Origin: Prillingera fragicola
Taxonomy: Eukaryota; Basidiomycota; Tremellomycetes; Trichosporonales; Trichosporonaceae
Direction: 5' to 3'
Length of the DNA stretch: 64,000 nucleotides
NCBI GenBank assembly: GCA_002335605.1
Contig: BEDY01000003.1
Span: 2,046,001-2,110,000, forward strand
In this document: one piece after another, positions 46,001-58,090 of the stretch
How the letters are laid out: each line of letters begins with the position of its first letter
Position numbering within the stretch: the first letter of the stretch is position 1
Notes under the pieces: generated by a model
Told to the model about the DNA's origin: nothing
What the model saw: only the letters and a program-made list of their open reading frames with translations
Databases searched by the model: none
Position numbers and translations under genes: made by a program

Positions 46001-48032
46001 ATGGTACGCACAAACACGGGCTGAGCAACAGCAAGGAGAGCGCGCAACTGACCTTACTCTAGTCGTATGGCATGGGCAACCAAGGACCTGATCCCGAGCT
46101 CTACTATGTGAAGCAGAACCGCATTGGTACGTGGATAGAGGAGCACGGTGGCCTGGTCGCTGCTGCTCGCAGCTCTTGCGGCCAAGCTAGGTTGCCTGCC
46201 AGGTGGCAAACGGGAACGTCGGAGCCGACGCTGACACTTGCGCAGGCAAGGGTAGTTTCGGCGAAGTGTATCGAGGGTGAGTTTGGGCCAGCGCGCCACT
46301 GCTGCTGCAACGAGTGACTTGCAGCTAACGCGCACTAGGTATGACCGCCGCACGTCGCTGCCTGTTGCCATCAAGATAATCGACCTGGAGAGTGCCGAGG
46401 ATGAGATCGACGACATCCAGCAGGAGATTCAGATTCTGGGCCAGCTTGACAATGACTGCATGACTCGGTGCGTTACATGCGGTTGTGGACGTCGCTGGCG
46501 AGGCCTGTGTCCGAGTCACACGACGGTCTCGAGGCAGCCATCACTGACACCCTGCAGTTACTATGGCAGTTTTCTCAAGGGCTCGCATTTGTGGATCATC
46601 ATGGAGTACTGCGCAGGAGGCTCGTGTTCTGATTTGGTAGGTTCATGCTCGGGCATTCAGAGACTGACGTTGAAGATGAAGGCAGGTACCTTCAAGGAGG
46701 AGTACATTGCGATTCTTCTGCGCGAGCTCCTTCGTGGGCTCGAGTACCTGCACGGCGAAGGCAAGCTGCACCGTGATATCAAAGGTACGCATTGCGCCGG
46801 TGCACGTTCCAGGCTTTGCTAACGCATGGCAGCTGCAAACATTCTTTTGACTGCCAACGGTGACGTCAAACTCGCCGACTTTGGTGTTTCGGGCCAACTG
46901 ACAGCGACCATGACCAAGAAGAACACCTTTGTGGGCACACCCTACTGGATGTCGCCCGAGGTGATCAAGCAGTCGGGCTATGACCACAAGGCCGACATTT
47001 GGTCTCTGGGCATTACTGCCATCGAGCTCGCAGAAGGCGAGCCCCCCTATGCCAGCCTGCACCCGATGAAGGTGCTGTTCCTCATTCCAAAGAACCCACC
47101 GCCCGAACTCCCCGAGCGTTTCTCGCGTTCGTTCCGCGAGTTTGTGTCTCTGTGTCTTCAACGCGACCCCCGTCTGGTGAGTTCTGCGCTGTCGATTAAT
47201 AACTAACAAGTCAGCGCCCGTCTGCCAAGGATCTGTTGAAACACAAGTTCATTCGCAGTGCCCGCAAGGTGTCGTATCTCACCGAGTTGATCGAGCGTCA
47301 CGAGAAGTGGAAGGCAGATGGTGGAATGAAGGCTGAGGAGGTGCGCGACTCTGGACCAGTTGAGCCTGGCTTTGGACCGTCGCAGGACGACTTGTGGGAC
47401 TGTGAGTGTACGCTCAAAGGAGTCTGATGCTAACCATCAGTTGGAACTGTAAGGAGCACCTTGCCAGCAACTGTGTCACGCGCCTCTCGACCATTGCCGG
47501 AACCAGGAGCGACAATGCAGAGCAGCGGTGGTCCTCCGTTCCCCGGACAGTCTGTCACGCAGCGGCCGCTGCCACCACTGGATCCCGGCGTTCAGACTGC
47601 GACGATGCAGAGGGCAGTACCACGCGCGATGGATCCTCAGCACCAGGCGCAACAGATGGCGCAGCACATGGCAGCGCACCCTCAGGCACCGCTGCAACAG
47701 CAGTACCCGTCCCACCACAGCCTCGACCACCAGCAGATGGCGCACATGCCGCCACACATGGCCGACCCAGCGCTCGAGGAGGAAGAAGATAGCATGCTGG
47801 ATAATGTTATCGTCCCGGCCATCGGAAGTGTGAGTTTGGCGAGAGTGTCAATGTGGTGCAAGCGCTAAACAAACAGCTCGCTGCGCGCATACCACATGAT
47901 GAGGCGGCCCACGCAGTGCTGGACCGGCTTCGGACAGCATTTGAGGCAGCTGAGCGACAGATTCCTGGCGTCACGTCGGCGTTTGTCCTCGAGATTATCG
48001 AGAACGTGGAGCAGGTCGACGAGCACCAGTAG
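46001..48032 (+). CDS. Ste20-family GCK-III kinase (Kic1/Mst3-like)
   Basis: Germinal-centre-type Ser/Thr kinase; fungal members act in the RAM/MOR polarity and septation network. Ten exons: 46001-46003, 46063-46126, 46246-46276, 46339-46467, 46558-46636, 46676-46784, 46833-47176, 47215-47401, 47441-47829, 47877-48032; 496 aa. The first coding exon is the bare ATG. Kinase domain about 20-270: GKGSFGEVY loop, [74 protein letters not shown]. All catalytic residues are present. A Gln/His/Pro-rich linker ([17 protein letters not shown]) leads to a conserved-looking C-terminal helical region ([34 protein letters not shown]), likely the Mob/Hym1-type partner-binding part. An alternative ATG exists in exon 2 at 46072. 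Confidence 0.92.
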
Positions 48033-49217
48033 TTGTACAGAAGGATGTTTTGGTGCGAGATGTGACGAGTGCACACGACACTCACAGAGAGCCCCACAAT
48101 GCAAACGAGACTAATGACTGTGCCGAACCGAATAGCTGATCGCAGACTCCGAAATGCGAGACACACAAGCCTCCCCCTCTTGGCAGCAAGCGGTGCCCGT
48201 GTCGTCGAGGTGGGTGGATCTTGATCGTGTACACGCCATCTGAACCCTGTGGAACCAACGCTGGTATCGGGAGCAAAGTTGTGGGGCGCGTGGGGATCTA
48301 CGTACACCCATGTGACACTAACCGCATGAGCAGATGTCGTCGCAAGCTCATATGGTGCCTTAAGTACCTGGCACTTTGGCTGGAAACTACAGGTTCCAGT
48401 CAACCGTCTTTGTCTCCTCTCGGTTTCTCAGCGTCATTGGCCAAAAACCGAAAACCAAACAGCGTGCGGTTGTGCGGGTGTGACAAGACTGAGACTGATG
48501 GCGTTCATCGTCGATCTAAGACGCAGAAAGGAGCACGGAGGCCCCACGTCACAGGTCGCCTGGTGGCGTTCATGGCGTACATTGCCGACTCGGAGCGACC
48601 AAAACCCGCCCTGCCCTTATCAGGAAAGCGAGTAGTGGCTGGTAACAGAGCGGTACAGAGGATTTTGTGCTGTGCACAGCAATGGGGCTTTGCACGAGCT
48701 TGTCCCCGTGGCGGGTCGCGAGGGAGTGTGTGGCAGCTAGGCAGAAGAGTCTTGTTTTTACCCAGAAGGGCCGCGCACTATCCCGCGAGTGGTTGATGAA
48801 CGTCGTGCTTGTGTTTGCCCGGCCAAAACCTGTTTTCCTTTCTTTTTGAGGCAGTCTTCGTCTTCGGCTATCGACACGTTGTGCGACGTCGTTTGGGACA
48901 GGGGGAGGCGATGAGGGCTAAGCCTAGTCGGAATTTCCGTTGACAGCATGCGGAACAATGACGCTTTTGGGGCAAGTTGCGGGCAAAGGCTGTCTCGACT
49001 CGAGGGTACGCGTGCGTGTATGAAGCTCGTAGCTGTATCATTCATAATTCTAATGTGTCAAGCTACTGATTCTTATTGAATTACAAGTGGTGTGGCAGCA
49101 TCTCACTCATATGGAGAGCATGCGATGAGGGGCTAAAACTCTGACCGAGGCAGAGTGTGTTCGTATTTTACAAGGTGGTAGATCGCTCTTGTTCTGTCCT
49201 ACGTGAGCTAGGTCACA
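48033..49217. other. Convergent intergenic region, no gene seen
   Basis: About 1.2 kb between the stops of the kinase (+) and the Zn2Cys6 factor (-). A 191-aa plus-strand frame (48221-48796) has no motif, many Cys/Arg and no splice logic, so I do not call it. Confidence 0.5.
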
Positions 49218-52008
49218 TTAAGACCACTCACGTGAGGGCATGTACTGATTATTCGGGAGGCTGGGATGCTGAATTATTTGAGAATCTCCGGCATGTAAGC
49301 CTGACGGGGCAGACTGTGGGTGGTGGGCAGAAAGAACGTTGGGGTTTTGAGGAATGTGCACTTGAGGAGCTTGGGGGTGGCTTTGCACCTGAGCGTGCTG
49401 AGCATACGCAGCAGGCGGAAGTGCTGGAGTGCTCATTGTCGCATAGCCGTAACCAAACATCTCTGAGAGAATATGGTCTAGCGAGTGTTGGGGATGAGCT
49501 TGATGGTGTTGAGTGTGAACGGCATGGCCGCCACTTCCAACGGAGGGCGAAGGTGAGGGACTGGGGCGGCCTGGTGTCGGCGTCACTCTGGGCACGTATG
49601 CTGTGGAGTGAACTGATACTGGGCCAAATCCAGCACTGCCGTGATGCACTGAGCGATTGTCGCCTTGCTCATCCCCCGCCATCCAGCGGTCCGACGTAGG
49701 CATGTACTGGAAAGCCCCCGATACAGAACCAACAGTATTCGGTGGTGCCATGGTATCCGGTGTGGAGCTCAAGCTTCCAGCAAGGATTTGATTGGGATGG
49801 GCACCGGACCGCGTGTGTATGGGGGAAGGAGCTGTGATGGACGTGGCAGAGATAGGACTCTCCTGCGTTGTCGACCACTCTTGCACCGTGCGAAGCATTG
49901 AGCCAATGAGATTGCTGCAGCCATTGGCAACGCTCTCACCATCTGTTCCGTTGTTGAGTCGAAGAAGGGCCAGCGAGCGCATAATGTTGCCCGCCCGGCG
50001 AAGGAACGGCACCCATGGAGGAAGGGCAATGCTGTTCGGGAGTGCGAGAATCGAACGCAGAAAGACGAGCTTGCTTGCTTGCTGTTCCATGAGAGCCTTG
50101 GCACTCTCGACAGTAATGGCAAGAACCTCATGGATGGGAATGACTGCAGCAGCACCACCCATGGGCAAAATTGTGTGCGACATTTCGGCGAAGCTGATGA
50201 GCTGCTGTTCGGCAAGCTCTCCACGAATACGTGCGCAGCGACGAATCTCCTCCGAGGCAACGCTACTGGTAGCATACGCGTAGAGAATGTCGTCGGGCAT
50301 GTTGGAGCGATTCAGCGCATAGTGAACGGCGTGGGCGGCATTCGGTGGTTGAGGCAATCCTGCAATCGCCACCATGGAACCAGGGAGATAGTGGAGAGCC
50401 ACTAGAGTCTGGAAAGCCATCATGTACTGCTTCATAGCCTCCCAACGCCGCCGAATGGGTCGGTACGCCTGCCAGCTGGAAAGCAAGTGCTCAGGAGGGG
50501 CAATGATTGCTAAATAATTGTCAGACCAAGAAGAACCAAGCGGCGTATAACTCACAAAGAATTTTGTCGTGGCGCTCGTCAAGACCTGCCATTTGCCGTT
50601 GAGCGTATTCTAGTTCCTCTAAAACAGCTTGGATTGCGTTAAAGTTGGCCATGGATGCAGCAGTGTCCATGATGTTTCGGAGGCGAGCAATCGCATCGTG
50701 CAGTTCGTCGAGCCGAGCCAGACGATCGCACACTACCAAGCGGCCCACGAGCTCGGCGGGGTCGTCGCTTGATGCAGCCGTCTTCCACAAGGCATCATTT
50801 TCAGGGGCAATGATGGGATTGATTGCTGCGCGCGCCTCCGCCAGCGAATGAGGTTTGCGTGGGCGTTCATCCTCGAGGGCGAGTTGAGCCTCACTGGCAT
50901 GAATGCCGAGCCACAGCCAAAAGTCTGGGCTAATTCGGCCGACACTAGAGTTGACAAAAGTGGAAAAGTTCAGAGCGTTGGAGATACTCAGAGCAATGCC
51001 GACGAGGCCGCGTGCAGGCGCGAGCTTACGAGCATCGGTAATCTGGAACGGCAGCGCTGGAGCAAACGGAGCGTGAACGGTCAACAGCTCCAAGGCCTGG
51101 ATAGCGTGAAAAGAAACTGGCTGGTGAGCAAGAACGAGGTGCTGTGTGCGGTAAACGATGGGGTGCAGCCCATCACGCAGTTTCTGGGCATCGGGGTCGT
51201 CGGCCAGCGCTTGAGTGGCAATGTAGACTGCTACCGCCAAAAGAAGCTGAACACTCTCATCGTCTCGGTCGTCACGAAAGACGTTCAGGAGTTCTCCCAG
51301 GGGCTGCAGGTGAGGGTGCAAGGTACGTAGCTTGACATATCCGGGCTCGAGCTTTCCGCGCATTGAGGGTTCAATTACTTGCTCGAGGTCGACGTCGTCC
51401 ACGACAACGGCGTGGTGTCGGACCCCTTCGCATGTCTTGCGGCTGGCAACGTTTAGCATTGCCCCAACCAGAGACAATGGACGGCCATGCAGCCGCACTG
51501 TCCGCGCTCTCTCTGCGGCGGCTGCTGATGGGCTCCAGGTAGGTGGGGTGGTTGTGGCACTGAGCTTGAGGGGAAATGCGGGCGAATAGTCGACTGAATG
51601 ATCGACTGCATTGACACGATGGCGACCGCTGTGACTAGACTGACCGCCTGTACTGCCACTGGTGCGTGGACGCTTGCTGGAATCACTGTCACCGGATTTC
51701 GGAAGTGAGCCCCGGCCACTGCCTGGCCGTTGTGGAGGTGCCGAACCAGTGGCTCTGCTACCGCTGCCGCTGGTAGCACCTCTTGCGTCGGGCCTCTTCA
51801 TGCGCTTCTTCATGCGACTGTCGTCCACAATGCAGGGGAGGGCGAGAACTCGGCAGCGGTGGCATGACTTGTCTTCCGGCAGAGGATCTGGGGAGGATGG
51901 GATGTCGAGGTCAGGGAGCTCACAGCGAGTCTTTCGGAGCTTGCAGACGTCGCAGGAGCGCCGAGCATGGGTCCTGCGTGCACGCGGCTCCACTGTCGTA
52001 GACGCCAT
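49218..52008 (-). CDS. Fungal Zn2Cys6 transcription factor
   Basis: Two exons, 52008-50556 and 50509-49218 (intron 46 nt), encode about 914 aa. The N-terminal binuclear zinc cluster reads C19-DV-C22-x6-C29, then C49-HR-C52-x6-C59; the 19-residue loop between halves is longer than usual. Basic residues after it (MKKRMKRP) suggest nuclear targeting. The middle region (about 170-640) is the helical fungal-TF domain, with PLGELLNVFRDDRDDESVQL and related blocks. The C-terminal 200 residues are low-complexity (Ser/Pro/His/Gln), likely activation or scaffold. Target genes unknown. Divergent from the NKAP gene. Confidence 0.87.
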
Positions 52009-52743
52009 TTGCAGAATGGAAATGTCGAAAGAGTAGTGGACGGAAAGACGACGAGATTAAGATTGTTGTAGCCCACGAGGTCCGTTGGGCCGGCTGGCTT
52101 GACGCAGGGCTTTCGTTTCTTTCAGACCTGGATGGCTATTGTTGCTTTTGGCGGCGGCGTACTAGCGGAGGCTCCGCCGTGTTCCGTCTGCGCTTGCGCT
52201 CTCTGTGGATAGTTGAACCAAACGGGCGGCGGCAGGTGCGGCGTACTCGTAGCATCATTTGGTGGTTACGGCGGCGGCCAGGGAATTCAGTCTTTCCGAC
52301 GGAAGCAGCTGGCTGCACCACCTCCACCCAAAGCGACCCAGCACCGTCAGGCATATTTTGGCGGCAGACACTGTGGACTATCGGGGTCGGAAGCCCAACA
52401 CCGCTGGGCTGCGCGGGCTGGCGTGTGGCTGACCGCAGTGTGCGGGCAAGGCTCGGCGCAGCGTCGGCGGCGCCTCGGGAGCAATTTAATCTGCGTGGGC
52501 GAGAATGCACACACGATTCCAGGGACGATTTATCAACGTGCCCAGCCCTGCGACGTGATGAGATCCCGTCCTTTGTCTTGCTCTTTTTCCTCGACCCCCA
52601 ACACTCTCTGTTGCCACCCAACCTCGCTTGGCCCCTCCCCCAATCGATTTCATCGTCATTGTGCCCAAGCAGATCCCATCTGCGTCCCGGTCCCAGACAA
52701 AGCGTGCGTGGCGTTGCTCCACCCTCCTCCCGGGCCAATTCTC
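52009..52743. other. Divergent promoter region
   Basis: About 735 bp between the Zn2Cys6 factor (-) and NKAP (+). Open frames continue upstream of the NKAP start on the plus strand, but their sequence is not conserved-looking. I placed the start at 52744 ([13 protein letters not shown]) because it is the first ATG in a good context ahead of the charged region. Confidence 0.45.
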
Positions 52744-54272
52744 ATGGCTTCCATCCACCCGTCTCGACTCGGTCTCGTCCCTAGAGACGCAACAACACCA
52801 ACAACCCAGCCATCCGAATCCCGGGAGCAAGAGCTCAAGCGTCAGCTGCTAGAACGCGGAGGGCCTAGCCGGCACCAGCAATCGTCTGGTGCACCAAATC
52901 GAGACGAAACACACCGCCTCAATATTTCTCGACAAAACAGGCACGATGTTCCCCCTCATCTCACCCAACGAGACTCGCCGAAGCGACACGAAGACGGATA
53001 TCCGCTGCACCGCAATAACAATGACGGTCCTTCCGCTCATTTTGAGCACCGCCGCAATCTAGAAATTCGTCCTCGCCATCACGACCATCACGACCGGGAA
53101 CACGACGTCTCCGGCAGCTCTTGGTCAGGCGCACCTCACCGCCGTTCGCCTTCTTACCAACCTTATCCTGACCATGAGGGCTCGGCAGGAAATCGACCTC
53201 CACCACCCGTTGGAGGCCGTCATGCCCATGACCGGCCACCTCCTCCTAGTGGCATGCCGCCCTTTCGAGGAACGTTGCCGGCGCGGGGTGGTTATCAAGG
53301 CCAAGCAGGGTCAGGTCCCGCCGATATGGAGGAGTAAGCATGTTCCTAGTGATCCCTGTTTGCATTTGCTAACTTCTGGCCTAGACGCAGGCTGATCCGT
53401 CAAAACAGCAACCTCTCGATCTGGCCACCGTCACCAAAACAATCATATGAGCTAGTGCTGTGCGTTGTCATGTTGCGGGACGAGTCGTGGCGGTGCTGAC
53501 GGGTGTAGGGCTGCTGAAGAAAAGTCTCGCCGGTCGTCAAAGTCAAGGTCACGTCGTAGCAAGAGGAGCAAACGATACTCGTCAGAGTCTGAAACAGACA
53601 GCGAAGAGGAGTATGCCCGGGAGAGGCGGCGTCGACGTCGGCGGGAGAAAGAGCGTCGTCGTGACGAGAACGACGGCTGGGTGGAGAAGAGCTCTCGCCG
53701 GGAGCGTCGACAGCGTTCAGCCTCACCCAAACGTCCCAGTACGGCAGAGGTTGCCGCACCTGAGGCAACTGCAGCCACAGATGACGACGACGATGTCGTC
53801 GGTCCCCAGCTCCCTGTGGAGCGCGCTCTCAAGGACAATTTCAATCGCGAGGCGTGAGTATTCCCTTTCCAGTCTGGTGGGCACGGTTCTGACAGCTTGC
53901 AGGTTCCAAGATTTGTTGCCAGGAGAAGGCCGGGCTATGCAGGCGTTCATCGAGCGTGGCGAGCGAATCCCGCGCCGCGGCGAGATTGGCCTCGACAGCT
54001 CGCAGATTGCAAAGTACGAGGACTCGGGTTACGTCATGTCTGGCTCGCGTCACAAGCCCATGAACGCTGTCCGCCTGCGCAAGGAGAACCAGGTCATCAA
54101 CGCCGAGGAAAAGCGTGCGCTACTCAAGTTGCAGCTCGAGGAGAAGAACAAGAAGGAAGGAGCAATCATCTCCCAGTTCAAGGAGATGATGGACGAGCGG
54201 CTCAAGATGGAGGAACGTCGCGTGCGGGATGCAGCGCGCGAGGCGCGCGACAAAGAACTAGAGCGAAAATAG
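52744..54272 (+). CDS. NKAP-family nuclear RNA/spliceosome-associated protein
   Basis: Homologue of NF-kappa-B-activating protein, an RS-rich nuclear protein linked to spliceosomes. Exons 52744-53333, 53385-53459, 53509-53853, 53903-54272; 459 aa. N-terminal ~200 residues are low-complexity (His/Arg/Pro/Ser). An RS/RE-rich stretch ([20 protein letters not shown]) and an acidic block ([13 protein letters not shown]) follow. The diagnostic C-terminal domain begins [20 protein letters not shown], continues [40 protein letters not shown] and [19 protein letters not shown], and ends in a charged helix. The exon 2 donor (gtgcgt after GTGCT) was chosen because it alone keeps frame. Convergent with the Bud14-like gene, 160 bp between stops. 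Confidence 0.9.
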
Positions 54273-54431
54273 ATGAACACTGTACTTATTTGTCCATGTA
54301 TTTGCAGCACGAGCATATAGTGCATCATTATCCTGTACAGAAACTTGGCGTCATTACAGTATACAATGGAGGGGTCGCGCCAGCGCCGCAGCGCGCCACC
54401 CGTAGTCTGCCTCATGTAGCGACCAGTCGCT

Positions 54432-56233
54432 CTAGTGCACAGCGCCGACGAGCGCGCCGAGCAAGTCATCGACCTCGCGGTCAAACGCGTCCATCTTGGC
54501 CTGCAAGTGGACATAGCTCGCGCGAATGTCGGGGTGCACGGCGTCCATCTCCAGTTTGGCGCCGTACAGCCTGCGCTGAACCTCGTCGGTCTCGACAACA
54601 CGTTTGGGCCGCGCAGTACGCTTGGCCTCTTCAGCGCGCATACGTACGATCGCTGTGAGTCGAGAAATGTCGAAAGCGTCGCGCTGCCACACGGGGCGGC
54701 GGACAGAGAGTGGCGCCAGTGGTGGCGCGGTGGTGACGGTGGACTGGGAAGGTGGTGAGAGAGACGAAGAAGCCGAGACGAGGGAAGCATCTGATGTCGA
54801 GGAAGGAGAAAGCTCCGCCTCCTTGGTCTTCTGGTCAGACACAGATGAAGGTATGGTGGCGCCTGCAAGCCCAACAACGCCTGCAAATGCAGCGGCAGCT
54901 CCAGCGATTGGGGTGCTCTGCATCGGGCTTGTGGGTGTGTGAATGTCTGACGAAACAGGTGTTGCTGGTGCAGCGTGGTTGTCGAATGTAGAGGGGGTAG
55001 CCGTAATGTCGCGGGCTGGGGGCTCTGGACTCGACGCATCCATCGGCGCAGGTGCACGATGGGGAGGGGGCGTGGGATTTGTGCGGGCAAGTGCCGATGT
55101 TGGGGCAGCCGGCGAAGGCGAGCGGTCGGGGGCACGGAGGTGAGCGGTGCTTCCAGAGGGTCCCACGTCGGCCGCAGGTGTGTTCTCGGGAGTGGCCATC
55201 AATCGCCCGTCGGTGGCGCTCGTGTCGGGGTTGGCCGCCTCTAGGCTGCCTGATCCGGCCGCAGGCGTTCCTGCATTGCGGAGTGCCTCGACAGCGTCCT
55301 GCGCCCACTCAACACCGTCGTCTGGTTCGTAGCCCATGTCCTCGACGAGATGCCCTTCCGCCATAGCCTCGTCGTCGGCATCCTGCTCCTCCTCGTGGTG
55401 GTCGAGGTCAAGCTCATGCTCTCCGTCCTCGTCCTCATCATCGTCCTCTTCGTCGCTGCTCCACGTAACCCCAGGGTGCTCGACATATGTTGGGGGGGCA
55501 AACACGACGCGTCGACCCTCGCGCTCCTCCGGGTTGTCGTCGTCATTGATCTCCAGCGCGCTCTTGTTCTTCCATCCGATGAGACTCTTGAGCTTGTTCT
55601 CCCGCCCCTGAACAGCACCAACAGTTCGCTCTTGCTCGGTTGAAGCCGCGACATCAATGTTGCGGTGCTTGTTGAGTCGAGCAAGTCGCTCAAAGGGCGT
55701 CTCTACGTTCTCGGCAGGGATGTAGCCAACGTCTTCCGTTTTGAGAACACGCACGAGCCACCAATAGGAGTTGGCATCGTCCAAGAGCAACAGCGAATCG
55801 CCCTTGACCACTGATGCTTGGCCCTCGACGGTCGCGAGAAACGTGTGTCTGTTGGGTGGTCAACGGTGCCTTCTCAAACAAGGGGTACGACTACTCACAA
55901 GGCGTATATCAATCCAAAGTCGATATTCTCGTCGGGGAGGACACTCTCGTCAGAGCTCTCATCGCTGTACATCTCCTCGTCCTCCATGTCGGCCCCGTCA
56001 TCGTCGTGGTTGTACTGCATGCCTTGCTGATGCATGAGCTGCTGCTGTTGTTGCATGTGTTGCTGGTGGTACTGCTGCTGGTAGTAGTCCTCCATATCCT
56101 CCAAGCCATCCATGTCTCCATCGTCCGAGTCCTCGAGAACCGACATCCCAGTGGGGTACTGGTCGTACTGGCCCAGCTCATGAGGAGCCAGGCCGCCGAG
56201 TTGTGAAGGCGCCGCCTGCACGGCAGCTGCCAT
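54432..56233 (-). CDS. SH3 polarity protein (Bud14/Tea4 family)
   Basis: Cell-end or bud-site factor that, in yeasts, binds type 1 phosphatase and formin regulators. Exons 56233-55899 and 55848-54432 (intron 50 nt); 583 aa. N-terminal ~107 residues are acidic and Gln-rich (HQQHMQQQQQLMHQQ). The SH3 domain (about 108-168) reads IYALHTFLATVEGQASVVKG, then LLLLDDANSYWWLVRVLKTE and DVGYIPAENVETPFERLARL, followed by NKHRN, a signature of this family. Further on: an acidic region (DEEDDDEDEDGEHELDLDHH), a long Pro/Ser/Ala-rich disordered part, and a C-terminal helical region (RRLYGAKLEMDAVHPDIRAS). The opposite-strand open frames over the acidic and Pro-rich parts are shadows. Confidence 0.87.
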
Positions 56234-58090
56234 CGTGTTGAATTAGAAGCGGGAGGAGTGAGAAAACGTTGGCACGGCGGGCAAACGGGCGTGACCGCTA
56301 GCGAGTCAAGGCCGAGGGGAAACGGGCAGTTGTGTATCGTAGAGTCGTTAAAAGCTCGTAGCCGCGGCGTGAGTGTGTAATCCAATCTATGGATGTATAA
56401 AGGATGGATGGGTCAAAGAAATGGAAGAATTGGCGCGTGAACAATCTGGTTGGTACCCCAGGTTCATGAGTACGCGCGAACCACAGGTGTCACGTCCAGC
56501 GCCTCCATGCGAGCCTGCTCCTCTGCTCCTCCCCCCAGCTGGCCCAGCTTGCAGCCTAACACGGACCGTACGCACCCAAAGTGCGCCCTTTTCAGGAAAC
56601 TCACGTGGTCATAAACCCTAAACCAGCCGAGATGATGTTTTTGATTCCGCAGATCAGTAGGATGTTTAATTGTATAGTCCACCCATTTAAAACATGACAA
56701 TCGCTCTCTGTTTCAAGCGTGTTGATAAAGCATCCGTTTTGGCTTGCTTCTATGCGTTTCGGGTTTTTCCCCTGTACCTGTGTCCTGGCTCGTCCCTTGA
56801 ACGGGCACTGCGGGGTAGGGCTGCTTGGTACCCGCTCCCGTCAACCATGTCCGACTGCACGCGTCCCATGCTGCTTCTGTGCTCTCCACTCGTTTTAATC
56901 ATTGCCGCTACCCTACCTACGGGACAGCCCTCGACGCGCTACACGAAATAACCTGATGCTGGGTCTCTGGATCTCTGGAACAGAGCAGTAGAGCGCTGGG
57001 CAGACTGTGGAGTCGAGGCTGGCCGACTGCTTGCTGCAGGCGTGCGATGGCTTCCTATGCCTGCGCATGTTGCTGATCGCTGATCACTGAACAAGTCTAA
57101 AGTTATTCAGGGCCAGCTTTCAACGTCCAAAGAACTGTTGACAGGCATGAGAGCAAGAGGTTGCAAGCCAGGCCCAAGGATTGCACTAGGCAGGAGATTC
57201 AGGAGCAGAGAGGCGTTTGGCTAGCTACGCGCTGCTCCAGCTCGTGCCTGGACAGACACCGACACGACCACAAGAGGCTGCACAAGGGCATGTGTGGTGG
57301 CCGCTGCTGCTCGACATGTTTGGCGAAATTAGAGCTTCGATAATACGTCTTCATGTACAATGCATAGGTGGGGCAAGAATACACAGAAAGGTCCGACGTA
57401 AGAGCGCATGCATTAGGCAGAGACCTGTGGGTCGAGACGCATTGGCCGCGGGGAGCTGGGCTGCAGCAGCAACACGACCCCACCTTCATCAGGGTGTGCC
57501 CGCTTTCCCGGGCGCGCAACTAGGTGTCCACCAGTCCCCGCCATTGTGTTCAGACATCTACACAAACCGTTCATTCATTCTCCATCAACTTAGCATTGTC
57601 TCCAATCCACGACACTTTACTCACGCACCTAGATCTCTTTGCACATTTCCACAACTTGCACACGACAAGCCCATATAATATCTCGCGTGCCCATCAAAAC
57701 ACGGCCGCCACTCCACACACACACACATCTACCGCTCCTGCCAGTCACTCGTTCCCGCCAGCAACCAGGCTTCGCCTTCCGCCCATCACTGCATTGTCAA
57801 GTGCTTCTGGCATACGACGCATTGGCTTTCCATCTCCACGTATCTCTAGCCCAACAGTACCCCCAACCGGCGTACTGTAAGCTCAGTGTCCTAGTCTCAG
57901 CTGCGCGGCAACGACGCACTGGCCCTGCAGTACGCCGCACGGTGCTGGTGAAGGGACCCACACACCGGAGCCTATCGGGAACGAAGCGTAAGTGCATGCC
58001 TTGCTGGCTCTCTTGCCAAGCATAAACTTGTCCCCATGTACTTGTCTCTGACACTGCCAAGTTGATTGGCCTTTCTCCCTCGGCGACTAG
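56234..58090. other. Intergenic stretch and leader of the AGC-type kinase
   Basis: About 1.9 kb between the divergent Bud14-like (-) and kinase (+) starts. It carries a short CA-dinucleotide run (about 57713-57726). Just before the kinase ATG, sequence ending ctcggcgactag looks like an intron acceptor, so the leader may be spliced or an upstream coding exon may exist. No gene supported. Confidence 0.45.

Noticed and set aside
54435..55244. Plus-strand frames over the Bud14-like gene
   Set aside because: Arise from low-complexity Pro/Ser/acidic codons on the minus strand.
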